From the NCBI GenBank assembly GCA_027315205.1, contig DAHUYM010000002.1, positions 62,001 to 126,000 on the forward strand: a stretch of DNA of 64,000 bases, given 5' to 3'. This DNA comes from Leptospirillum sp. (GTDB lineage: Bacteria; Nitrospirota; Leptospirillia; Leptospirillales; Leptospirillaceae). The translations under genes and the position numbers were made by a program. A model generated the notes under the pieces. It was not told where the DNA came from, ran no database searches, and saw nothing but the letters and a program-made list of their open reading frames with translations. Within the stretch, counting starts at the first letter, position 1, and the number at the start of each line of letters is the position of its first letter. Below are positions 27,001 through 34,529 of this stretch, in pieces.

Positions 27001-27189
27001 GGGATCGGGAACCAGGCACAGAAACCGCTCGCGATCGTGATCGTAGGAGGGGTCGTCACGGCGATCCTGTTTACCCTTCTGGTTCTTCCGGTCGTGTATT
27101 CGATGACAGGGGCGCTTCCCGACCGCAAGAACGGAACCTCTGCGGAAACATTCGATGTCGAACCCTCCGGGGTTCGACATGGATCCTGA
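24076..27189 (+). CDS. Heavy-metal RND efflux pump (CzcA/CusA family)
   Basis: A 1037-residue inner-membrane proton antiporter with 12 helices and two large periplasmic loops. The fourth-helix motif AIDFGILVDASVIVVEN contains the D...D...E proton-relay pattern of the HME subfamily (CzcA, CusA), with Ala where Gly is usual after the second Asp. The N-terminus (IEPYPDVSPLMVRILTQWPG, GRGAEEVERQI) is also HME-like. The metal (Cu/Ag versus Co/Zn/Cd/Ni) cannot be assigned by eye. No regulator gene is attached. Confidence 0.93.
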   Translation: MKALLKFSLKERFLVYLLSLAIFILGIFSYQNLQIEPYPDVSPLMVRILTQWPGRGAEEVERQITLPIEIAINGTPNMKIQRSISMYGLSVVIAIFKDGVSDFEARHRIYNRISQANLPAGIVPVLDINTPATGEIFRYTLSGAPIDKLKTLDDWVLERRFKEIPGVADESGMGGWIRQYQILVDLAKLRDYNLSLSQVMSAVAAANNNVGAYVLNFGETAEVVRGIGLLKNRRDIENIMVAEVKGTPILIRDIARVQIGPQPRLGRVGRNGDNDTVEGVVLLLRGANTRHVLKRVHEKLKEIRAHDLPKGVTIDPFYDRTDLMHWTLHTVLENLFLGISLVLVTLYVFLGNIRSALVVASTIPVALLAAFSFMKWKGVSANLLSLGAIDFGILVDASVIVVENIYRHIMDRDRYRDIRELVYGAVTEVQAATVFSTLIVFAAYVPLLFMSGVEGKIFTPMAYTMGGGLIAAVILSMTLSPALSSTILAQIPPHEDTWVMRHAKALYGKLLVRVLKNRSLTLGTAMILLVVTLGVILPRLGTEFLPKLEENNLYIRATYPASISLPYGSRLTDAIRRMTLEIPEVKTVTSEEGRPDDAYDVGGFWNAEFAVFFKPQKQWRKGVGKEQIEREILARLRTIPGVTYNVSQYIEDNVEEAVSGVKGQNSIKIFGPDPVVLERLARQAMGLLSSVKGFRDLGIFRIRGGPELLIQVDTKACSRYGVHVTDVESIIQSAVGGVAVTQVLKAEKRFDVTVRLAQKYRKNVKAIQSILVDTPDGSHIPLSQLAHFEVKEGNTYIFREQNSRYIPVKFSVRGRDVGSSVEEAKELLTRNLPLPEGYRIGWYGEYKEMKEAQNRLMVLTPIAIGLMFLLLYWSYQSVKYAFVQLLSVPFALIGGVWALFLTGHALSISAAIGFLSLFGIAIQDGMILINFVTRLREEGHPMMDALILGGNLRVRPVLMTALLAGFGLLPAALSTGIGNQAQKPLAIVIVGGVVTAILFTLLVLPVVYSMTGALPDRKNGTSAETFDVEPSGVRHGS

Positions 27190-27516
27190 CGCTCTTTATC
27201 TAGGGAAAGGGTTTTCCCGGGATCGTTTTCGCCATGTCCAGAAGCGTCGATGTGATCCTAACGTCAGGACCGATCTCTGTCCCGCGAACGCTCGATGGCG
27301 TCCTTCCGTACCGGGTTCGTTCTTGAAGGTTCTTTCTTCCCCGTGTATAGTGGTTTAAATCCCGCTCTGCGAACGGATGGAGCCATGTTTTCCGCCGCCG
27401 CCGATTTAGAGGGGTTTGGGCCTGGGTTTCCGGACGTCGGGATCCGTCGACCGGAAACGGTAAGGGCGTGCGGGGATCACCATTGGCCTATAGGGTCTAT
27501 TGGGGGTGCCAGGGGC
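27190..27516. other. 327-base gap before dksA
   Basis: It contains a weak hairpin (GGGAAA/TTTCCC, 27203-27218) that may end the efflux transcript, and a good sigma-70 promoter (27323-27351). No gene is visible; the in-frame extension of dksA into this region does not look like protein. Confidence 0.5.
27323..27351 (+). promoter_or_regulatory. Sigma-70 promoter of the dksA operon
   Basis: TTGAAG at 27323 and TATAGT at 27346 with an exact 17-base spacer. The predicted leader is about 160 bases. Confidence 0.6.
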
Positions 27517-27933
27517 ATGATCGAACAGAAAAAAAAAGATGATGGGCTGAAAGAGCCTGCCGATCCGCAATTCGAACAGATCCGCAAACTTCTGGAAGAA
27601 CAGAAGGCGCAAATCCTGAGGGAAGCGGGCCGTGTGGTCGAATCCGGAATCAACACGCCGCACGAGCTTTTTCCCGATCCCACCGACATGGCCACCCGTG
27701 AGGAACTCGAAGCGTTCTCTCTACGCCTCAAGGAACGGGAGAAAAACCTTCTCCGAAAAATCGACCTCGCCCTCGAGCGGCTGCAGGATGGAACGTTCGG
27801 AATATGCGAAACCTGTGGGGAGCCGATCGAGGAACGTCGTCTTCTGGCCCGCCCCGTCACGACCCTCTGTATCGCCTGCAAAACAGACCAGGAAAATCAG
27901 GAAAAACGAGACCGAATTTCCCGGGGAGCATGA
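27517..27933 (+). CDS. dksA: DksA/TraR-family transcription factor
   Basis: A 138-residue RNA-polymerase secondary-channel protein, normally acting with ppGpp in the stringent response. The coiled coil spans about residues 15-95 (FEQIRKLLEEQKAQIL, then LRLKEREKNLLRKIDLALERL). The zinc finger is CETCGEPI with CIAC. The start at 27517 lies directly after AGGGGC; the upstream frame is not protein-like. A nine-A run occurs in codons 5-7. It overlaps the next gene by four bases (ATGA) and heads a four-gene operon. Confidence 0.92.
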   Translation: MIEQKKKDDGLKEPADPQFEQIRKLLEEQKAQILREAGRVVESGINTPHELFPDPTDMATREELEAFSLRLKEREKNLLRKIDLALERLQDGTFGICETCGEPIEERRLLARPVTTLCIACKTDQENQEKRDRISRGA

Positions 27934-28658
27934 AAACCGTTCCCCCGGAAGGGTATGTCCTGGTGACCGGCACCTCGCGTGGACTGGGCAGGGCCCTTGT
28001 GGACGCCCTGTGCGGGGCCGGTGTGCCCGTTGTCTCCGTTTCGCGCCAACCGGGGAATGCTTCCGGACGGGCCGAAGGTCCGTTCCAGGCCAGGACCTTT
28101 TCGGCGGATATAACGGATACGCCCACGGTCGACCGCGAACTTGATCGCCTTTTCGGGGAATGGGGCGTTCCGGCGATGGTCGTTCACAACGCAGGGGTCC
28201 TCCGTTACAGGGGCGTGCAATGGGAGGAACCCGAGGAAAGCGTCCGGGAAACACTCGATGTCAATATCACGGCTCCGGTTCTCTGGGTGGCGCGGATCGT
28301 TCCCGAAATGGTCAAGGCCGGCCTGGGAGGGCAGGTGTTCCTGTCGTCGACGGTCGGACGGGACAATCGAACCGGATGGGGGTCCTACGCTCTGTCGAAA
28401 TGGGCCATCGAAGCCTTGTCCGCCAATCTCTCCCGCGAACTTCCCGAACCCCTTTACAGCTTTACCCTGAACCCGGGTCCGGTCGAGACAGAAATGAGGC
28501 GTAAAGCCTATCCGGGGAAAGATCCGGCGAATCCTCGTCCCCCTGCGGTCGTCGCGCGACCCATGGCCCTCTTTTTCCGGACCCTTATCGAGCGCGGCGG
28601 TCGGAAATACAATGGATCGAAACTGAACCTTGATGCGATCGAGGGAGGCAAGGTATGA
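27930..28658 (+). CDS. Short-chain dehydrogenase/reductase
   Basis: A 242-residue Rossmann-fold SDR. It has TGTSRGLGRAL for NAD(P) binding, HNAG (NNAG equivalent), the catalytic serine in FLSSTVG, and YALSK for the Tyr/Lys pair. The substrate is unknown. The start at 27930 gives an ATGA overlap with dksA; the longer frame covers the dksA zinc finger in another phase. It is coupled to the following lipoprotein gene by another ATGA. Confidence 0.88.
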   Translation: MKTVPPEGYVLVTGTSRGLGRALVDALCGAGVPVVSVSRQPGNASGRAEGPFQARTFSADITDTPTVDRELDRLFGEWGVPAMVVHNAGVLRYRGVQWEEPEESVRETLDVNITAPVLWVARIVPEMVKAGLGGQVFLSSTVGRDNRTGWGSYALSKWAIEALSANLSRELPEPLYSFTLNPGPVETEMRRKAYPGKDPANPRPPAVVARPMALFFRTLIERGGRKYNGSKLNLDAIEGGKV

Positions 28659-29584
28659 CACCGGGCGTATTATCCGGGGCTGTTTCCCGCCGCCGGGCGT
28701 CTTCGTTCCGCACGGGAATCCCGAGTTCGCTTTCCGTGACGGCGATCTTCTTCCTGATTTCGACGGGGTGCTCGCTTTTCCATACGGAAGTGCCCGCAGG
28801 AGAATCGGATCGGAACACCGTCCGTTTCCATCATGCTGTCAAATCCATACGTGCCGATCTCAGGAGCAACGATCTCGAAGGGGCTTACCGGATCGTCAAG
28901 GCATGGGAAGGGGTTCCGGGACTTGCCGGTTCCGATTCGGATCTATTGGACCGCCTGTCCCGCCAGGTGCGTTCGAGCCTCGCCCTGAACCTTGCAGGTC
29001 AGGCGACCCAGCTGGAACGGCTGGGGAGGCTTCACGAAGCTCAGGACACCATCCGGAAAGCGCGGGAAGCCGAACCCGGTTGGTCGTCGCTCCGTGACAC
29101 GGAGCAGCATCTCAGGATCCGCATCGCAGTCCAGAGCTCCATGGACAAGGATTGGGAAGGAGTGGTCCGGAGGTTGATGGTCCTCAAGTCGACGATGCCC
29201 CCGAGCGGGGAACTCGACAGGACCCTTTCGTGGGCGTGGGGCAAGCTTGCCCTGAGCCAATACACGGGGAACCGGCTTCGAAAGGCGATGGAGTCCGCCA
29301 CACAGTCCCTGGCGTACGACCCGGAAAACCGGAGTGCAAAACGTGTCAGGGACACCATTTCGAAGACGATGGAGACATGGACGCGGGCGGGCGAAGAGCG
29401 TTTCAGGAAGAACGATCTTTCCGGGGCCCTCGAGGCGTTTCGCAGGGTGTTGAAGATCGATCCCGCGAACGCGAAGGCCTTGAAGGATGAGTCCCTTGTC
29501 AGGGAAGCGATGTCGGCGACCCATGCCAGGGAGAACCCCTCATCTTACGGAGGATCACAACCTTTGCCATCGGGACAACACTGA
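28655..29584 (+). CDS. TPR-containing lipoprotein
   Basis: A 309-residue protein with an N-terminal hydrophobic segment ending in the lipobox LISTGC (cysteine about residue 39) and repeat helices across residues 65-290. The best TPR is RFRKNDLSGALEAFRRVLKI followed by DPANAKAL. It is probably a periplasmic scaffold anchored to a membrane. It is third in the dksA-SDR-TPR-dapF operon. Confidence 0.7.
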   Translation: MTPGVLSGAVSRRRASSFRTGIPSSLSVTAIFFLISTGCSLFHTEVPAGESDRNTVRFHHAVKSIRADLRSNDLEGAYRIVKAWEGVPGLAGSDSDLLDRLSRQVRSSLALNLAGQATQLERLGRLHEAQDTIRKAREAEPGWSSLRDTEQHLRIRIAVQSSMDKDWEGVVRRLMVLKSTMPPSGELDRTLSWAWGKLALSQYTGNRLRKAMESATQSLAYDPENRSAKRVRDTISKTMETWTRAGEERFRKNDLSGALEAFRRVLKIDPANAKALKDESLVREAMSATHARENPSSYGGSQPLPSGQH

Positions 29585-29608
29585 AATTCGACCTAGGAAG
29601 GATCCGGA

Positions 29609-30478
29609 ATGGGATTGACTCTGGATTTCGTGAAATCGCATGGGCTCGGAAACGATTACATTGTCATGGTCATTCCCCCTGGGGGCGAGTGGACTCCGGA
29701 AAGAATCCGGCTCCTGTGCGACCGGAACTTCGGGATAGGATCCGACGGTATTCTGGCCCTGACACGTGATTCGGAACCATTCGGCCTCCGGATTTTCAAT
29801 CCGGACGGAAGCGAAGCGGAAAAGAGCGGGAACGGCCTTCGGATATTCGCGAAGTTCCTTTTCGAATTCGGATATGTCGCATCCCGTACATTTCGGATCG
29901 AAACTCTCGGCGGGAAGGTCCTTGCGGAAGTGTTCCCCGACGCGAACAAAAGGGTCGGGCGCGTTCGGGTGGACATGGGACGATATACGTTCGAGCCCAG
30001 GGATATCGGGATCCTGGACCGGGACATTCCTTTTGTCGAAGACCTCCTCGAACTGGGGCCCGACCTGCGCGTCAAGGGAACGGCCGTTTCGGTGGGGAAC
30101 CCCCATTTCGTTTTCTTCCGGGACGCACTGGACGATGCCCTGATGAAGGACTGGGGCCCGCGTATCGAGAATCATCCCCTTTTCTCCCGAAGAATCAATA
30201 CCCAGATGGTCCGGGTTTCCGGCCCGTCAGAGATCGAGATCCGCATCTGGGAACGCGGGGCGGGATGGACACTGGCTTCGGGATCAAGCTCCTGCGCAGC
30301 CGCTTCCGTCGCCGTCCATATGGGAAAGGTCCAAAGTCCCGTGCGCGTCCGGATGCCGGGAGGGGAACTGACCATTTCCCTCGGTGCCGACCGTGAGATC
30401 CGGATGGAAGGCCCGGTGGCCGAGGTCATGACCGGGAACATCAGCCCGGACCTTCTCGAACAACTCAAACGTTCCTGA
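29609..30478 (+). CDS. dapF: Diaminopimelate epimerase homologue with both cysteines replaced
   Basis: A 289-residue protein with the two-lobed DapF fold (KSHGLGNDYIV at the N-terminus, FNPDGSEAEKSGNGLRIF, SVGNPHFV, and ERGAGWTLASGSSSCAAA). In characterised DapF, two cysteines (CGNG and ACGSG) act as acid and base. Here both positions are serine: KSGNG (codon AGC) and ASGSS (codon TCG). The other conserved residues (NPH, ERGAG) remain. It could still make meso-diaminopimelate by altered chemistry, or be a different amino-acid racemase. It follows the TPR lipoprotein by 24 bases with AAGGA before the ATG. Confidence 0.8.
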   Translation: MGLTLDFVKSHGLGNDYIVMVIPPGGEWTPERIRLLCDRNFGIGSDGILALTRDSEPFGLRIFNPDGSEAEKSGNGLRIFAKFLFEFGYVASRTFRIETLGGKVLAEVFPDANKRVGRVRVDMGRYTFEPRDIGILDRDIPFVEDLLELGPDLRVKGTAVSVGNPHFVFFRDALDDALMKDWGPRIENHPLFSRRINTQMVRVSGPSEIEIRIWERGAGWTLASGSSSCAAASVAVHMGKVQSPVRVRMPGGELTISLGADREIRMEGPVAEVMTGNISPDLLEQLKRS

Positions 30479-30510
30479 CCCTGCCGCGCGGGTGGGATGC
30501 CGGCATCCGT

Positions 30511-30717
30511 TCAATGGGCGGACGGGGGTGCCGCGTTGCCGTGCCGTGCCGGGAAGCCTAGATAGTCCCCTTGAACGAGATGCCAGAGATTGGACCCCAT
30601 CATTCCCAGAAAGATGAGGAAGATGGGAAGGAGGATCCACAAGAGCGGAATGCCCTTTTTCCTGGAACCCGATGGTTCGTGGTCAAGCGGATCGAAGGGA
30701 ACATCCGGTCCTGGCAT
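30511..30717 (-). CDS. Small single-helix membrane protein
   Basis: A 68-residue protein with a charged N-terminus (SGSRKKG), one transmembrane helix (IPLLWILLPIFLIFLGMMG) and a short tail. It starts six bases after the stop of the degenerate-GGDEF protein on the same strand, with AAAGGTAGG before its ATG, so the two are probably co-expressed. No family is recognised. Confidence 0.6.
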   Translation of the reverse strand: MPGPDVPFDPLDHEPSGSRKKGIPLLWILLPIFLIFLGMMGSNLWHLVQGDYLGFPARHGNAAPPSAH

Positions 30718-30723
30718 CGCGAC

Positions 30724-32106
30724 CTACCTTTCAGATTGTTCGCTGGGTATCAGGCGGGACTGGGGAATGTCCTGGCCCATCCGGAACGCGTTCTGGGAAA
30801 ACGCCAGACGAATCAGGCGCAATGGCGCGTGTCCGTCCATGGGAAAGTGGCATGCACCCACCGTCGCGTTCAGCCGATAATCCATCTTGATGTGGGGGGC
30901 GATGAAGGTCGTAAGACGCTGCAGGGTCTTTGCCGTCATCTCGGCCGTGTTTCCCGGCAAAAGCAGGAGGAATTCCGTCGGGGACGGCCGCCCGAGTATG
31001 TCGGCACCCCGGACAAATACCTTCAGCAATGCCGCCGTCGGTTCAATTCCGGAAGGATCGTCGAGTGTGATCCCGATCAGCCCGAAAGCGCCCCCGATGA
31101 ACCGGTTCTGCTCGATCAAGTCTTCCAGGGCCTGAATCAGTCCCTGCCGACTGTACAGGTTCAGAATTTTTTCCCGTTCGAGGGGACGAAACAGAAAGAG
31201 GTCCGTCCGGATGGCATGCAGGCGCTCCGAAAGGAGTTGGACGGATTTCAGGGCCTTCCTGTGTATGGTTCCCGTCTCGGCGGTATTTTCTCTCAGTTGC
31301 CTGAACCCCCACCCGTAAAAGGCGGTTTCCCGGAAAATGGGAAGATTCAGGATCAGATCCGGTATGTCGTCCTTCCGGGTAAAGAACGCTCTTCTCGAGG
31401 GCTGTGAAAGGGGACCCGTCAATTGAGCGACCGGTTCCGACATGAGCGAAATCCAGTTCGGATTCTCGGGATTTGCGATCGGACGGGATTCGATCTTCAG
31501 GAACCCGCTGCCGGGGATCCAGCGGGGTTCCTCCGCGAGGTACAGGGATATCTCTCCGCGAACGGTCCCCCCCGGTTCGTCCTGTTTGAGAAAATACGGG
31601 AGCAGGGCTTCGTAATCGCGGAGATCCAGGATCAGTCGGAGAATGTTCTCTTTCAAGGCGATGAAATGGAATCCCAAATCCGATGCGATCTTGTTTGAGG
31701 CGTGGGCGGGGTCGGATTCCCGGAAGAGAAGCACGTACTCTTCTTCCGATAATGTCGGTGACGCACGGAAAAGGGTAACAGAGACCTGTCCCGATCCCGA
31801 TTTTTCAAGGATCGTCTCGTTCCAAAAGCTTTCGGACTTTTGAGAGGGGAAAAACCAGCCCATCAGAATGTCGGATCCGTCCCCCTCGATTTTGGGACCC
31901 CAGTTCTTCGCGAAGTGGGAAAGGGGAGTTGTCCCGAGAGTGGCCCTTGAGCCGGATTTCGACAGGAAATGATCGTTGGCGGCCAGGAAGACTCCCTTGC
32001 GCGAGACGATCGCGAACGCGAGGGAATGCTCAGAAAGGTAGAGGTCAAGGTCGTTGACGACCGGCAACAGCGGGCGGATCGTTGAGTGGCTGAACTGGAT
32101 AGGCAT
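30724..32106 (-). CDS. PAS / degenerate GGDEF-like signalling protein (paralog C)
   Basis: A 460-residue soluble protein starting at ATG 32106 (AAGGAG five bases upstream). A PAS-like region (about 20-130; FAIVSRKGVFLAANDHFL) and a possible GAF-like middle lead to the clearest GGDEF relic of the three paralogs. LNLYSRQGLIQALEDL matches the domain start, and ADILGRPSPTEFLLLLPG (368-385) has SPTEF in place of GGDEF. RGAD (366-369) sits exactly five residues before SPTEF, the inhibitory-site position. Loss of both glycines and the metal-binding aspartate predicts no cyclase activity; c-di-GMP binding is possible (inference). A small membrane protein follows. Confidence 0.65.
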   Translation of the reverse strand: MPIQFSHSTIRPLLPVVNDLDLYLSEHSLAFAIVSRKGVFLAANDHFLSKSGSRATLGTTPLSHFAKNWGPKIEGDGSDILMGWFFPSQKSESFWNETILEKSGSGQVSVTLFRASPTLSEEEYVLLFRESDPAHASNKIASDLGFHFIALKENILRLILDLRDYEALLPYFLKQDEPGGTVRGEISLYLAEEPRWIPGSGFLKIESRPIANPENPNWISLMSEPVAQLTGPLSQPSRRAFFTRKDDIPDLILNLPIFRETAFYGWGFRQLRENTAETGTIHRKALKSVQLLSERLHAIRTDLFLFRPLEREKILNLYSRQGLIQALEDLIEQNRFIGGAFGLIGITLDDPSGIEPTAALLKVFVRGADILGRPSPTEFLLLLPGNTAEMTAKTLQRLTTFIAPHIKMDYRLNATVGACHFPMDGHAPLRLIRLAFSQNAFRMGQDIPQSRLIPSEQSER

Positions 32107-32209
32107 CGGGCTCCTTTTTAACCCGAACACGCATGACGAGTGTTTTTCACTATAGCACGGATAAACCCGCGACTTGAAAATGCCGTTTTCCGGGAATGCG
32201 TACCCGGGT

Positions 32210-33697
32210 TTATTCGGTGATCGGGAGAGGGAAGAGACGCGGTCCTCCCGGACCCGGTTCCAGAACCGTGAGGATATGGGCGTTCGTATTGGCGATGAGA
32301 TACGCCGGGCCGCATTTCTTGATGTCTCCGGGTTCGTCGAGCTCCCGTCCCTCAGTCAGGGAGACAACCGTGCGGGCTGAAGGGTCCAGGGCCCGGATCC
32401 TATGGTTGTAGGTGTCGGCGACGAAGAGGATCCCGTCGTCCCACAAGACACCGAGAGGGTGTTGTAACCGGGCTTCGTCGAATGTGCCGTCGCGGTTTCC
32501 GAAATCGAAAAGCCCATGGCCCACAAGGGTCTCGACCCGGGATGATGCCGCGTTTGCGCCGGGAACGAGCCGTCGGATCGAACTGGTTTCGCTGTCCGCA
32601 AAATAAAGAGAAGAGCCGTCTGCGGCGAGACCCGAGGGCTGGGCGAGGGAGGCCCGGTCTCCGGACCCGTCGAGAATGTCTTCGCGGCCGGTACCGGCGA
32701 CCTGAAAGAGAATGGATTCGCCGGGGTCCATGCCCACGATCTGGTGGGGACCGGCCATGGCGATGTACAGTGTCCTCCCCAGGAAGATCAGGTCCCACGG
32801 GGAGTTGAGATCTGCGGCCAAGGCGTTTTTCCGGTCGAAGAGAGCCCAGCCTTGTTTGCCTGTTCCCGCAACGGTCGTCACCGTCCGGGAACGGAAATCC
32901 ACTACCCTGATGGCGTGATTTCCGGTATCGGCGACGTATGCCAGATTGGGGTCGTTCGAATCGAACCGGAGTCCCTGGGGATCCCTGAAGCGGGCCGTGG
33001 AAAAGGAACCGTCCTCCAGTCCCGGATTACCGGACCCGACAATCCCTGCCAGGCAGGCGGCCCTGGCGGGTGTTTTTGGATTCCATTCGAGAAGAAGCAA
33101 CCGGTGATGTCCAGAGTCGCTGACGATAATCTTGCCTCCGGGTGTCGCGTCGAGCTTTCCTGGAAAACGGAGCAGGGACGGGGATTCCTTAAGTGCGGGC
33201 CCGGACGCGGGACCGGATCTCAGCGTTCCCTTGGCCCGGTGGTGCTGGACGAGAGTGTCGACGGCCTGGTCGAGGATTGCGCGCTTCCCTTCTCCGGAGG
33301 CCATGCCGACGAGATTGCCTTCCGGGTCGATAAGTGCGAAGGTCGGCCAGGAATGGGCGCCGTACTGGTTCCACACGAGAAAATCCCGGTCGTTGACGAC
33401 CGGATGGCGGATTCCGTAGCGGGCGATGGCCTTGTCGATCTGTTCCGTCAGGCCTTCGTTCGTGAATTTGGCCGAATGAACCCCGATCACGATCAGGGTG
33501 TCGGGATACTTGGATTCGAGGTAGGCGAGATCGGGAAGCACGTGCATGCAATTGATGCAGCAGAACGTCCAGAAGTCGAGGAGGACCACTTTCCCCCGGA
33601 GGGCTCCCAGCGTGATCGGATCTGGGGTGTTGAGCCAGGGGAGCCCGATCGGAAACTCCGGAGCTCGGACGTGGGGATCGGTCAGGGGGTTCGTCAA
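32210..33697 (-). CDS. NHLRC2-like thioredoxin/NHL-repeat protein
   Basis: A 495-residue protein fusing an N-terminal thioredoxin-like domain (about residues 30-150; LLDFWTFCCINCMHVLPDL with the family's CCINC motif) to a six-bladed NHL beta-propeller (repeated LRFDSNDPNLAYVADTGNH, LYFADSETSSIRR, LFVADTYNHRIRALD). This is the architecture of NHLRC2. No signal sequence is seen, so it is probably cytosolic. The start is TTG at 33697 with AAGGAGG four bases before. The function in bacteria is unclear; thiol redox control is a guess from the fold. Confidence 0.85.
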   Translation of the reverse strand: MTNPLTDPHVRAPEFPIGLPWLNTPDPITLGALRGKVVLLDFWTFCCINCMHVLPDLAYLESKYPDTLIVIGVHSAKFTNEGLTEQIDKAIARYGIRHPVVNDRDFLVWNQYGAHSWPTFALIDPEGNLVGMASGEGKRAILDQAVDTLVQHHRAKGTLRSGPASGPALKESPSLLRFPGKLDATPGGKIIVSDSGHHRLLLLEWNPKTPARAACLAGIVGSGNPGLEDGSFSTARFRDPQGLRFDSNDPNLAYVADTGNHAIRVVDFRSRTVTTVAGTGKQGWALFDRKNALAADLNSPWDLIFLGRTLYIAMAGPHQIVGMDPGESILFQVAGTGREDILDGSGDRASLAQPSGLAADGSSLYFADSETSSIRRLVPGANAASSRVETLVGHGLFDFGNRDGTFDEARLQHPLGVLWDDGILFVADTYNHRIRALDPSARTVVSLTEGRELDEPGDIKKCGPAYLIANTNAHILTVLEPGPGGPRLFPLPITE

Positions 33698-33823
33698 CGT
33701 GCCTCCTTCTCTTCTATTGTCCCGGCGATCAAGCCGGATCTGTTATCATTTTGACGTGTAGGGCGGGACCGGATCAAGCGGGCAAATCGGCTGGAATAAA
33801 AAAACATGCGTAAAGGATCTCCT

Positions 33824-34516
33824 GTGGCGGATATAACCTCCTTCCAAAACACGCATCAAGTCGACGGAGAAGATTCCCTCTACGTGTCCCAGAAACACTT
33901 TTTTCGGGACGCGTATCGGAGGGAAGCGATCGGATGGCCCCGTTCTGGGGCGTCACGGCTGGTTCTAGAGTCCATCCGGAACGGGTGGGTGAAATCGAAA
34001 TCCTCGGTCCTCGAGATCGGGTGCGGAGAAGGACGGAACCTTCTTCCATTCCGGCAGATAGGGTGTGCAGTCGTCGGGATGGACTACCTTCGGGAACCCC
34101 TCGAGTCGGCTTTGGCCGCGGGAATTTCCAAGTTTTCGGGAAGGGTGCACCTCGTGCAGGGGGACCTTTTCCGTCTTCCCTTTCGCCCGGAAACGTTCGA
34201 TGTCGTTCTCGACTGGGGCGTTTTTCATCATTTGAAACGTCGCGAGCGGAACGCGTATCCCCGGTGGATCGCTTCTGCTCTCGCTCCCGGCGGCCTTTTC
34301 CTTCTCGGGGCATTTTCGGAAAAGTTCCGTCACGACCCAAATGAGCGCCGTCGACAGGTGTTCAAATGTCACCGTGGGCATTACGACGCGTTTTTCGACG
34401 CAAAGGCGTTTCCCCGGGTGATGGGGGACGGATGGACACTCCTCTGGTCGGGCGAAGAGGATCAGGGGGACGGCCTGTCGTTTTACCGGATCGGAGTCTT
34501 TCGACGGACCGGGTAA
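33824..34516 (+). CDS. SAM-dependent methyltransferase, class I
   Basis: A 230-residue methyltransferase with motif I VLEIGCGEGRN (about residue 64), motif II acidic VVGMDY, and DVVLDWGVFHHLKR, which resembles the small-molecule/thiopurine-type family. The substrate is unknown. I use GTG at 33824 (AAGGA six bases before) rather than ATG at 33806, which lacks a ribosome site. It is divergent from the NHL-repeat gene. Confidence 0.8.
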   Translation: MADITSFQNTHQVDGEDSLYVSQKHFFRDAYRREAIGWPRSGASRLVLESIRNGWVKSKSSVLEIGCGEGRNLLPFRQIGCAVVGMDYLREPLESALAAGISKFSGRVHLVQGDLFRLPFRPETFDVVLDWGVFHHLKRRERNAYPRWIASALAPGGLFLLGAFSEKFRHDPNERRRQVFKCHRGHYDAFFDAKAFPRVMGDGWTLLWSGEEDQGDGLSFYRIGVFRRTG

Positions 34517-34529
34517 ATCGGACGTTCGA

